A stretch of DNA of 64,000 bases. Origin: Symsagittifera roscoffensis (Eukaryota > Xenacoelomorpha > Acoela > Convolutidae). Under the pieces are notes generated by a model. That model made no database searches. It was not told the DNA's origin and was given only the letters and a program-made list of their open reading frames with translations. The first letter of the stretch is position 1. Each line of letters begins with the position of its first letter. The translations under genes were made by a program, and so were the position numbers. Of the stretch, positions 34,526 through 44,919 are shown in pieces. The stretch lies in the NCBI RefSeq assembly GCF_963678635.1, contig NC_087071.1, positions 36,354,438-36,418,437 of the forward strand, in the 5' to 3' direction.

Positions 34526-35981
34526 TTAAACAGTTGGAACCTGACTAGCCACGGCAAAACGGACTTTCCTGTCCGGCGATACAGGAGTTGACGGAGACGA
34601 CAAAGTAGTTTGGACGACATTCACAGAATGTCTGATAGGGCTGCCGTAGAATGTTGTTTGCTTTTTCCGACGAGATGAAATACGGGATGAACTCGATGAT
34701 GAAGAGATATCCCCGTCTGGCTCTGAAACTAAACCAGATACATCCCGGGTGGTAAGACCCGATGCTGCCAAATTGGATGAAGAACACTCTTGTAGTTTCG
34801 GAACCAATGACTCATCGTCAGAGGAGATAGGGATAAGATCCGGCAGGATAGCAGCTTATCTTTTGTCGGAGAAGGTGACTTAGATTTAATACTGACGGGA
34901 ACCTCCGCTACTTGATTTCCCGATGTAGACGAAGAAGCCGTCAAATCTATAACTGGAGTAGATTGCTGAGTATAAGGAATAGCCTGAATTCCTGGGGCCT
35001 CCGATGCTAATTTTGCTTCGATTTGGACGATGACACTTTGGTACGCGATGGCGTAGAAGAAGAAAACATAGTCGGAAATTGCGGACGAGCTGGTACAGAC
35101 ATAGTTTTAGCCAAAATCTGCTGTCGGGAACTAGTTGGCTTTAAAGGTCGATTGTCGTCCGACGATGAGGACGAAGATGATGACACAATGGGGCGTTTTT
35201 GCCACTTTTTGATAGGTGTTGCTTGCTTGCCTGAAAAACTTAGACTCGTTGACTTAAGGCATACAGCAAGATGATTTCTTCTAATAACTTTACCCTTGCC
35301 AGTAAGGTATGTAGACCCAATAATCCTCACAATTTTTCCTTTAAAAGGTTTGAAAGGTTCGCGACCAGATTTCCTATTAAGAAATTTCCTAAAAATTTCA
35401 ATTTTACTTGGTTCATTCAAAACTAAATAATCCAAGTTACGTTTTGGTTGAGACGGACGAATTTTTTCAGTTGGCATCTGGTTCCGGAGTCTGAGCGTCC
35501 CAGCGTATAGATTAGAGCGAAGTGTAGCTGCGAGAACTTGATTCCGTTCTGTCAACGTCCTAAGAGCTTTGACCCCCTCTTGATGCGATAAAGACTTCTT
35601 CAATGTCAACCATTGATTCGCAGAATGAGCCAGACTCTCCAGCGTACAATAGTGAGGTGTGTCAGCAACTGACACCATTGGTCCCCCAAAATAAGGTGAC
35701 ACTGCGGGGCTAGATTGCCCTTTCTTAACTAGCTTTATTCTAGGTCGGCTGTCAGACTGCTCCCGACGCTGTTCCGTGGTTAGTAGGTCGCGCTCCAATT
35801 GTTGGTTATCTAAATTAACGCGCGTAGACAATCTCTCTGCCGCAAGAGATAACTCCGTATTCGGAAGACGACCAAAATGTAGTTCAAAAGGTGAAACCCC
35901 AGTAACAGAATTTTTTTTTACCCGAATATCCTCAATTATATTCCTAATTGTATCGTGTACATTTGAAAAATCCGAACTCAA
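34526..35981 (-). pseudogene. Retrotransposon pol C-terminal region (integrase C-terminal side and Ser-rich tail)
   Basis: A 324-codon frame (35981-35007) starts within the integrase core (VHDTIRNII, GVSPFELHFGRLPN, the usual post-DDE segment). It is followed by a basic region with ERLQVLAATL-like and RRNHLAVCLK segments and a poly-serine/aspartate tail. Homology continues in shifted frames at 34944-34729 and 34807-34526. No chromodomain is seen. Confidence 0.75.
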
Positions 35982-36005
35982 CCGCGAAGCTCACCCAATC
36001 AACGC

Positions 36006-36826
36006 TTAATGGTTTGGATGGACCGTTCCATCAGACCACAACCAAGATGATCCCCCACCGGGCAAAAAATATTGGGCAATGTTTTTATCTTTACAAAAGA
36101 CCTGAACTAAATTGTTCTTAAAACCCGAATACTGGTCAGTTTTGATTGATTTTGGGATACTATGCTGTTGAATATATGTTTTAATGAATTTAATTATCTT
36201 CCTACCCTCCACAGAACGTGTAATCATAGCCGACGGATATTTAGAGTATCGGTCGATCGCGACCAAGACATAAATACTGTTACCATCTGAATCGAGTAGC
36301 GGACCCGCATAGTCGAGCTGAAGCTCTTCATTAGGACCAGATAGAAGGGTAAAGGTTTGGTGGAGTTAAATGAAGCATTTGCTTTCAAATTCTTACCAAA
36401 CTTCGTTCACTGAGGACAGTCTTTACATAATTGAACAATGTCCCGATGCATACGAGGCAACCATAGGTACTGCGCTGCATCCACCATGGCAAGCTGACCC
36501 GCATGCGACCAATGTAGACGATCAAGTAAAGGTTTCCTGAGACAATTGGGAATAGCGATCCTATTGTCCACGACCACACAGCCATCAACTACCGCTGCAC
36601 AATGCCAAAAGGATTTTAAGTATGAATCAATACGACAAAATCCCTCATAGTCACGGTTAATCAGCGCCCGTTTCATCAGACGTAAACTGGGGTCTTCATC
36701 CGTTAGTTCCAACAGCACGTCGGAGTCTAAAATGCCCACCAAGCCTGTTAACGATTTTTGGTCCGGAGCGACCACTGATGATTTCAAAATTTCCAAACTT
36801 TGAACTGGCTGTACAATACGACCCAC
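36006..36826 (-). pseudogene. Retrotransposon integrase region, broken
   Basis: 36826-36407 carries the zinc-binding N-terminal part (LHWSHAGQLAMVDAAQYLWL, then C-KDC). 36266-36006 carries the core (VAIDRYSKYPSAM, IKTDQYSGFKN, with the two aspartates of the DDE triad). The two pieces are in different frames with stops between. The glutamate region near GGSSWLWSDG is disturbed by another shift. Confidence 0.85.
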
Positions 36827-36880
36827 TGGTCTTGATTTCCTGAGCCTCTTAGATCTGAAGTTGGCAAGTATTCGGGCGTA

Positions 36881-37530
36881 TTAACCCTTCAATGCCGCAC
36901 CACGCTGTAAAGTAGTTGGCCTCTTTGGAAGCACTGCCCCCGCGCAAAACCGCGGCCTAGCACGATCTGATGCAAACCAATGTTGTTTTAACGGAATAAT
37001 TTGATTGAGCAATTGTTCGAAGCTATCGTTAGCATTAGTGTCCATCACAGGATTCTGAAAAGGAAAAGCACGAAATAACACGAACACACAACAATAATCC
37101 CAGTAAAATGAGATAATCTCAAAAAGATCCACGAACGAAGATAATATTCCCCAATCACAAATTACCGTACTGAAAATCCAAACTAAGGAAAAAATTGGCA
37201 GATAATTTGTGATCCACGCTGAGAAAGTGACAATTACGTGAATAAACCAGCTCAAAGCTGATTGGTTAGAATTTTGACAGCAAATTCTAACGCCCTCTAG
37301 CGGAGAAACGATACTCTCATTGAAATGTTTAAGTAATTTAATATAGCCAAAAGTGAAATATCCGTCGCCCTCTACCGACTCTGTGCACTGAGATGTAACT
37401 TGAATGTCCCAATTATTGACGCCCTCTACCGACTGAGAACCAATGTCCTTGGATGAAACTAACAAATTATCCCGAACGGGACAAATGGCCCAAAGCTGAC
37501 AATAATCAACTGACTCGATTGAATTGAACG
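36881..37530. other. Non-pol segment inside the retrotransposon, with CTCF-like motifs
   Basis: Between the RNase H and integrase regions. A 194-codon minus frame (37465-36881) reads pol-like only near its end (DTNANDSFEQLLNQI). The first ~130 codons do not resemble pol. It contains three CGCCCTCTA(G/C)CG motifs (37292, 37366, 37420) and inverted words such as ATCACAAATTA/TAATTTGTGAT. A secondary insertion is possible. Confidence 0.45.
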
Positions 37531-37537
37531 AAGCAGA

Positions 37538-38177
37538 TCAATTGGAAATTTGATTGTTTACCGACATATTGAGTGATCCTTCTGATAATTCTTCTGATAA
37601 TGAACAATCCCGAACCCAACCATCCAGGAAATTGCAAGCATCAAAAAATCGATTAATACACTTAACCACATATTGTTCATCGACACTATTCGGCCGTGGC
37701 GCCTCAAACGTTGGAAAACGTGATAAATAATCCACTATTCCCAATTTACAACCGGAAATATGAAAAATATCGAAGTCAAAAGGCACAATCAGCCCATCTG
37801 GTTAAACGAGATTGATGGGTTTTATTACCGCTTTTGGTCTTTAAAGCCGAAATAACCGCTTTATGATCCGTTAGAACAACGAAATGATTACCCAATAGAT
37901 AAGTGCGGAAATGCTCACATGACCATACAATGGCTAGAAGCTCCAACTTGTTCGTACTATACTTCTTTTCCTGGTCATTGAGAAAAGGCGAAGCAAATGC
38001 AATAGGAGTCCAAACATCCTCTTCTACTTCCTGTTCTAAAGCTGCTCCCAAACCACTATGACTACCGTCACATTTCACACGTGTATTCCGACTTTGGTCA
38101 TAAAGATATATCTTTGTGATTTTTGCGATCAATTGCAAAATGTTCATAAAAGCTGATTGTTGGTCCTCCCCCCACAC
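37538..38177 (-). pseudogene. Retrotransposon RNase H and connection region
   Basis: 38177-37776 has the RNase H features CDGSHSGLGAALEQ, NKLELLAIVWSCEHFRTYL and VLTDHKAV (Asp, Glu, Asp). 37786-37538 continues in another frame with FHISGCKLGIVDYLSRFP, the typical end of this domain. One frameshift separates them. Confidence 0.88.
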
Positions 38178-38980
38178 AAACTTGCTTTCAATGAAGGACG
38201 TAATTGTCCGAATGGACCTGAAGATTTGGCAAAAATCGTTGTAAATGGTTGAGTATGCCCATAAAGGAACGAAGTTGTTTTTAGCAACTTAGGAGGCTCT
38301 AAAGCTAAGACCGCGTCAATTTTGGAACGTTTTGGCCTATAGCCCTCGGAATCACTGTCGTAACCCAACCAAGATAGCTGATTCATCGAAAAATCGCATT
38401 TCGATAATTTCAGAGCGAAACCTTCTTCATCCAGACGAGTGATCACTTTATCCACAAGAATATTGTGATCCATAACCGATCTTTTCGATACTATCAGAAT
38501 ATCATCCAAGAAACAGAATACTCCCGATAAACCCTGAAGGGTATAATACATTGCTTTTTGGAACTCTTTGGGCATGTCTGTTAGCCCAAAAAAAACGGTT
38601 TTAAACCGATACGTGCCGGTTTGTTTCCCACAAACGATATTAAAGTTGCACTGACGACTAACTTCATCACTGAGCAGGATCTGACTAAATGCATATTTCA
38701 AGTCCAGTGACGTAAGCCAAACGTCGCCTACTTTGTCCGATTTGATTATCTGGACTGCTGAGTCCAATAGTTCCAACAAATTCGGCATTTGATATTGGTT
38801 CTTATGAATCTGATCATTCATGGGCTTTGCATCCATAGCTAACTTTACAGAACCATCCTTCTTAGCCTTGATCACAATCGGGGATTTAAAATGTTCTTTT
38901 GTACAATTGTTAAGCTTGACAACGTGGCCTTCTTGAATGAACTTCTGAATTTCGACACCAACTTTATCTTGGATATGCAC
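38144..38980 (-). pseudogene. Retrotransposon reverse transcriptase
   Basis: A 278-codon frame with the RT palm motifs: SPIVIKAKKDGSVKLAMDAK, LTSLDLKYAFSQILL (first catalytic Asp), FFGLTDMPKEFQKAM and CFLDDILIVS (FLDD in place of YxDD). The frame leaves the homology near 38290 at the thumb/connection, so the protein is truncated by a frameshift. Confidence 0.92.
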
Positions 38981-39216
38981 TGGTACCCGTCTTCCTTTTT
39001 CTTAAATCGGAACGAGCGATGACTTGAACATAGAGAAAACTTGATGATTTTTGGCTCTACGGACTCTGGAAAATACACGTTGAAAATTCTGTTGGAAATG
39101 TAATTTCCAAGATTCCGACGTTTCATTCGAGTTTGACTGGGATAATTCGCCCACCAAAGGCCTTCCTGGTCTGACTTGAGTTGTTCTCACCCCCAACTGG
39201 GACTGCAGATCTAAGC

Positions 39217-39597
39217 CTAATTGGCATCGTATACGATTTTACGAGATGAGGATTTTCCGAGATGAGACTTCATATGCCAACCCAATGATGACACATCAAC
39301 TATCAGTGTTCCCAACAGTTCAATTCTTTCCCTGTTATAGTCCACGTATACCGTGTCTATTGGACGTTCTTGTTCACTAAAAACTTTTGCCGATGGTGCT
39401 GATTTCATGATATAATCTGCTGTCCTCTTATTTACAAAAGAAGCAGGGCTTCCGGTATCCACTGTAGCTTTGAAGAACGTTTTTCCACAACGAAGTGTTA
39501 TCTGGAGACAACGTAATTTGCCCGTAGCATCATTAACCACTTCCAATTTCTTCACTGACGCAATGGAATTTCTCGACTCTTCTGCCGACACCGACAA
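39217..39597 (-). pseudogene. Retrotransposon aspartic protease
   Basis: 126-codon frame with FKATVDTGSPASFVN, the active-site motif, followed by hydrophobic segments ending LIVDVSSLGW. The stop at its end precedes the RT frame. Confidence 0.85.
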
Positions 39598-39689
39598 AAC
39601 TGAAAACTCTGATTCACTATCGGACGTGATAAAATTACAATTTCTTCTACGGTCTCATCTGACTCAACATCTACATTCGCTACATTCTT

Positions 39690-40757
39690 GGAATTTCAGC
39701 ATTTGGCGAAATGCCCCTTCTTACTACAATTCCAACAGGTCATATTTCTAGCTGGCAGCTTTGTTTATGATTTGCTGAAAACCTGTTACCGCAGAAGTAA
39801 CAAAGTTTCACTTTCTCGTTGGCATTACCTTTCGACTTATTATTCTGAGCTCGATTGATTCTATCTGACAATTTCTTCCCTTGGACAGAAAATGTTGGTT
39901 CCTGTTTGATACGTGTGTTCTCACCCGAACTGGACCCTGACTGGGAAAAACTGCCCATCGAAGCCAAACTACCGAATTGCTTTTGCAGATCAGCGGCAGT
40001 TTGGCCCCTTTTTCCTGCAACAACGCTGATTTCAGCGTTTCTTCCGGAGTGGCGCCCGGGCGAATACAAAGTTCTCTTTGAATGTCCTTATACCTCATTT
40101 TGGCAAAAAAGATATCCCTCACGACTTCTTTCTCCTGATCAATGGACCACCCACACAGAATGGCTTGTCCCGTAAGTCGCAAATAAAAAGCTTCGAAACT
40201 TTCTTGGTCTGTATGTACGGCGTTATACATTTGCAATCGTTCGATAATGTAATTTTTCTCCTTTTTGAAAAGAAGAACAAAGAATTCGTGAAATTCTGGA
40301 AACGATTTTGCACTGAGGTCCGCATGCGGATAACTCAGGAGGAACCTTTTCCTACCTTCTGAACCAAGCGAAAAGAATAAACGAGATTTAATTCGTTGCT
40401 CGACTTCATAATAATGCACACCTGGTGCTACTCTGGGACTTTTCGCCCGGCGCTCTTCGTTCATCTCCGCCACTCTACGTACAGCTGCCTCATTTCTTGC
40501 AATACGATTCGCTATTGCCGCCGCATCTTCGTCCAACCCCATATCCTCTAGTTTCGGAATAGGATCATCGTGTACCACACCCGGTGGTTTTAATAGTTCA
40601 CGAGGATCACACCTTTCTCTTAAGGTGATTGCCAAGTTGAATTGGCCTATCCAGGAATCCCAGCTACTGGGTGGATCCGCTGTTAGTTTATACCAAAATA
40701 CAGGAACACCTAAAAGGTCAGTCCGATCATCAGAGAACGGAACTGCTAGCTGCGCCA
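39690..40757 (-). pseudogene. Retrotransposon gag with two zinc knuckles
   Basis: The frame from ATG 40757-40755 continues to 39808, with SSWDSWIGQFNLAITLRERC and RIKSRLFFSLGSEGRKRF, an invertebrate Ty3/gypsy Gag pattern. A shift at about 40000 moves homology to the 40069-39740 frame, which includes the first zinc knuckle (CYFCGNRFSANHKQSC). A further shift leads to a second knuckle CWNCSKKGHFAKC (about 39730-39690). The Met codon overlaps the LTR/primer-binding boundary. Confidence 0.85.
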
Positions 40758-41033
40758 TGTTGTTTTTTAAGGAATAAAAGATTCGTACAAGACTCAATTC
40801 ATCTATTTTTATATAATAGATAAGTTGTAAACAATGTCATGACAAATTAGATACTTCAACTTAAATCTTTCATAAATTGAACAAGAGTGATTGAGCGATT
40901 TTGTCTAAAAATAGAACATGGATTGACAGGTCGATAGCGACCTTGAGAGTTTATAGCAGATTAACAGCCTAGCATAGAATGTAAAAATAGAGTGACGTCA
41001 TATAACAGTACATTTAGACAGCACCGCACCACA
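40758..41033 (-). repeat. 5' LTR
   Basis: 276 bp, starts TGTTG and ends CCACA in + orientation. Contains TGACGTCA at 40993-41000 directly followed by TATAAC, a possible U3 promoter element. The RRP7 remnant resumes after GCGTT. Confidence 0.93.
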
Positions 41034-43208
41034 GCGTTCTTACTCGAACATATAATACCATGTGTTTAAATGAGTTTCGAATATTGGATAAAATCTGCTT
41101 TAGGTTTGCTACTGGGTCGAAAAACTCGAAAGTTCTGAAAAAACATCCTATGGTTGCGAAAGTATGCGACAGTATACCAAAATTTCAAGACATCCGAACC
41201 GAAAACTTCAACTCAGCCATAAAAATTACAAATGTTCCTTTTTTCTTATACGATGATGTGCTTAAAAAATTCTGACAGCGAGAGCTGATTGCTTTTATAC
41301 TGATTTGAAAATCTTCAATGACGACCAAGATTTCACAAGTAGATCAAAATACGTTCTTTTTGCATGTAAAACAGGCGCTTTGCAATGTTTGCTGTTTATC
41401 AAAGGCGTCGCTTTGAGCGTTTCCTTTCAATTGAATCTGAACCCAAATTCAGTGGGCTGTTCAGCTTACTACTGCAAACAATATCAAAGTCGGTTTTTAC
41501 AATCGCAGCAAACTCTGAAGAGTGAAATAACAGAATGGCTTGAAAAGTTTTTACGTGAGGAGGAAAAAGAGAAAGAAAAGATAAGAAAAGGAGTGAAAAC
41601 AGTAAGAGAAGGAATGAACAGAGAAGTTGAATACGACGAAGATGGGTTTGAGAAGGTGGGAAACGGCAATGCCGATAATGACGATGACGAAGGCTGGACG
41701 GTTGTAAGTCGACACGGGAAACGAAAAGCTAAAATTAGAGGAACAGCGTTCACGCAGCGAAATCAAGCACGAGCCCAGAAAACGGTAAGAGACGTGTTCA
41801 AGAATCAATTAACGTATTAATAAAGAAGCTGCCTATATTTTTTTCTCCGCGAAATTCAAAGAATTTCCAGAGCCATGTATTTTTATTTTTTCTATGAAAT
41901 TCGAAATTCAAAAAAATCATTCAGGTTTTTTTCTGTTTCATGTGTCGTTTATTGAGTGTTTTTCAGCTGTTTTTAGCTATGGACTATCATTAGAGTTTTT
42001 TGGATTCGATGGCTGAGATATTTTGTCACCTTTGCAGTCACTCGGGTCCCTGATTGGTAGTTTCTTACAGACCTGTTTTATTTAACAAGTTTTCGAATTT
42101 AAGCAATTTCAATGTAGTTAAACGATCAGTCCACTTTAACATCTGCAGGCAGCTACTAACAACATCAGTCCACTAGTTACAACACAAGTCGCACAATTTA
42201 GAGCAAATTTTTTGAATTAATAGTTTTTGAGACTTTTAATACCTTAGAAGATTGCGACTCTTCGAGATCAATTGTAAAATGAGACTTAATTTGCGATTTC
42301 AATTTCACGTAGTTGAAACTCTTTTCTAGGTCGTGATGAGTTTTTGAAAAAATTTTCAGAAGTCCTAAAAGACATTAATAACTGCAAACGTGTATTCGTT
42401 TACTTTAATGCATTTAAGAATGCTCATAGCTCTGTGTGCACTTTTTGAGTTCAATTGAAGTTCATTTGCTAAAAATTAGGCTTGCCAATTACGAAAAAAA
42501 TGGCGCAAAAAACGCGATCGATTTCCAGTTTCGGAACTGGAATTAAATTGATGGTTTTCCCAGCGGAATTACAAGTTAACCTAATACGTCGCTTTAAGTA
42601 CTTAAGTTGTTTTTCTAAAATTGTTCGTGAAATTTCAAGCTTTGAGGACAACTATTGTTTTCTTTGAAAATTGAAATTTTTTTTTTCATGTTTCTTTGCT
42701 TTCATTGAATCTTTTCCAAGTCTCTGTTGGCTATGTTATTTTTGTTTGGTGATTTGAATTTTGGCAAAAATTTTGGGTTCAACGTAAGTAATTTTGTATG
42801 CGTAAGTGCAACTGAGCGGGTGAATCAACCCATTTTTAAAGTGAGCAAATAATAATTCTATCAAAATTGAACTGAGGCAGTCTAATTGGTTCCAATTAAT
42901 TTCCTGCTGGCTCATTTCAGTTTTCTGTATTAACTTTTTGAAGATGATTTTCTTATTCTGCCTTTTCCTGCACTTTTTTTTATTTTTGCCATTTTGTGTT
43001 TGCAAAGTGCAGATATTATTAAATCGATGTTTCTGTTTCGATTGCATTCCAACGGCACAAAAAACACATAATAAATTTCTACGCCAATCATCTGAAGAGC
43101 AAGAAGGAAAAACACATCCAAGAACTGAAAAGCCGATTCGAAAGAGACAAATTGATTGTGGAAAGAACGAAAGCGACGAATAGAAAATTCAATCCAGGTC
43201 TTACTTGA

Positions 43209-44842
43209 GGATTGTTACTATTCTGGGGATGGAGTTTAAAATGGAAGTTGTGAGGCCAAGAGAACAATGAAGATGGTTCGACAAAAACAGAAGAAAGCTT
43301 AAATAACTAGAAAAAAACTAACTTGAAACAATTATAAAAACAAACATGTGATTTAAGACAAATGTTTTTTTGTGGATTAATGTTTAAAAAAGTGCAAGTA
43401 AACATCAAGTGTAAGCAAGTGTAAGCAACCCTCTATAGAAACTCGAAGAAAAGGTAGCCCATTATTGTTGATGGATGCATGATTGTTTCGCACGAAATAT
43501 TCAATCTAAAAAAGACAGTTAGTTTTTCGGAATGATGCGACAGAAAACTTAATGCGGAGGTCTCAGATTGCATTTGATTTTGGTTAAAATTTAGATTTCC
43601 GACAAATTTTTCTCCAAGTGCCCCGTGAAGAAAAGTAAAATATATTTTCCCAGCCGACTTAAGCACAAATTTTTCAAAACAAATTTGAAATAATGTAATT
43701 CTGTAAATCAAAATTTTCATTTATTCATCCAAGCAGTATTCTCAAAAGATAAAAGAGTATTCTTATTTTCCAATTTTGGATGAATCAATCAAATGTGATT
43801 TTATCAAATACTATAGCCAGTGTTTGAACTCCTATATTTTTTCTACCAGGTTACGAAACTGTCCCTAGTGTAAATTCTTAAACACTTCAGAAATTCTTAA
43901 AAAATAACATTAGGAGAGTTTAGTAATGGGGTACCACAAATAATCGTCAGAATGAGTCGGATTTATCATATTAAAACCGTTTCTGTCCTGATTTGAACAA
44001 CATCAAAAAATTTCCAAAAAAAACTTCCAGTGTCGAGAAAAACCGGTTTAAAATTTTTAACTTTTAGTCTAATTTTGAGCAAATAAAAATTTTTCCTGTA
44101 ATTTATAACGGGCTTAAACGTGTTAGTTTTAAATTTTATTCCATCAAATTTATTTACCATAAGTTCTTTTAGACCGTTCGTTTTAGACTGTTATCGAATA
44201 TACATAATTTGCTTTTGCGATCGAAATTCTTGGCTCTCATTAGAATCTATCGTCACACTAAAAAGAAAGTACGACGCAATTTTAAAAAAGCTTGTAGATT
44301 TTTAACAATCTGGTCGGAACTTTCTGTGCAACTGTATAGCAACCGGTTAGCCTTGTTTCCATTTATTCAGATTCAAACTTTTTTTAACTTTCCATATTGG
44401 AAAGATCGCAGGATGACCAGACTTGCTCTGCACATTACTTCAATTTTTTTTTTCAAAAGTAAATTAACTATGATCGGCTCTGGCTTCTGTCCCAATTTTG
44501 CTGGCTTACTTGCAGGGCGTTTTCCGAGTAAGTTTTTCAATAGCTTTTTGTTTTAAATTTTTGTTCGACAGAGAAATTATAAATTCATTAATTTATTCAT
44601 TTTCTGTACTCTGAACTATGGTAGAAAGAAAAATACTTGCATGTGTGGCTCGCGAGTCATTTTATATTGTTTTAACACTATCTTCAGCTTACGAACCTTC
44701 TTTTTTTTTCTAATCTAACTCGCAAATAAAAGCGTTGATTAAAAGTGTTCATTAGTTTGGAAACTCCACTCTAGCATTGAAAATTGCATAGCATCAACTC
44801 TCTGCTTTATTTGTGACTAGTGTTTAGCTATTACCAATTAAG
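43209..44842. other. Intergenic region between RRP7 copy 2 and tRNA-like sequence
   Basis: Counterpart of 8706-10451. No gene. Confidence 0.5.
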
Positions 44843-44919
44843 CTTCCGTGGCTGAGTGGTTAGGGCGTGAGACTCTTAATCTCCCAGTCGCAGGTGGATC
44901 GCATCTGACGTAGCCGAAG
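44843..44919 (+). pseudogene. tRNA-Lys(CTT)-like sequence, decayed copy
   Basis: Same 77 nt as at 10452-10528. Box A is TGGCTGAGTGG, but box B reads GGATCGCATC instead of GGTTCGAATC, so transcription by Pol III is unlikely. Confidence 0.5.

Larger units (their letters stand above)
33881..41033 (-). mobile_element. Ty3/gypsy-type LTR retrotransposon (degenerate)
   Basis: 7153 bp on the minus strand, bounded by 276-bp LTRs that begin TGT and end ACA, with 5-bp target duplication GCGTT (33876-33880 and 41034-41038). The order is gag with two zinc knuckles, aspartic protease, reverse transcriptase, RNase H, integrase and a basic/serine-rich C-terminus, which is the Ty3/gypsy order. A purine tract AGAGGGGGAAA (34157-34167) abuts the 3' LTR. 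The primer-binding region starts TGGCGCAGC right after the 5' LTR. Several frameshifts and stops interrupt gag-pol. No env-like gene is recognised. LTRs differ at about 17 of 276 positions by my count. Confidence 0.95.
33869..43208 (+). pseudogene. RRP7: RRP7 copy 2, inactivated by retrotransposon, frameshift and splice-site loss
   Basis: The block 2 counterpart of 6510-8705. The first four codons are at 33869-33880. The LTR retrotransposon then interrupts, and homology resumes at 41034 (GCGTT target duplication). Exon 1 continues to the GTAAGAG donor at about 41783. One base is lost in the homopolymer near 41270 (CTTAAAAAATTCTG against CTTAAAAAATTTCTG), shifting the frame in the RRM-like region. 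Exon 2 (43041-43208) is almost unchanged, but its acceptor reads TGTTTCG where copy 1 has TGTTTAG. Any one of these would probably disable the gene. A downstream Met frame (41305 on) still encodes a long C-terminal piece, but without the RRM-like N-terminus. Confidence 0.9.

Noticed and set aside
35023-35274. Plus-strand acidic frame (DDDTL..., SSDDEDEDD)
   Set aside because: Antisense to the serine/aspartate-coding tail of the retrotransposon.
36881-37465. 194-codon frame inside the retrotransposon as an extra gene
   Set aside because: Only its end resembles pol; the rest shows no domain and contains short repeats, so it is reported only as an unexplained segment.
33881-41033. Possible endogenous retrovirus with envelope gene
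   Set aside because: No envelope-like frame with signal peptide and transmembrane segment was found; the region after integrase is a pol-type basic/serine-rich tail.
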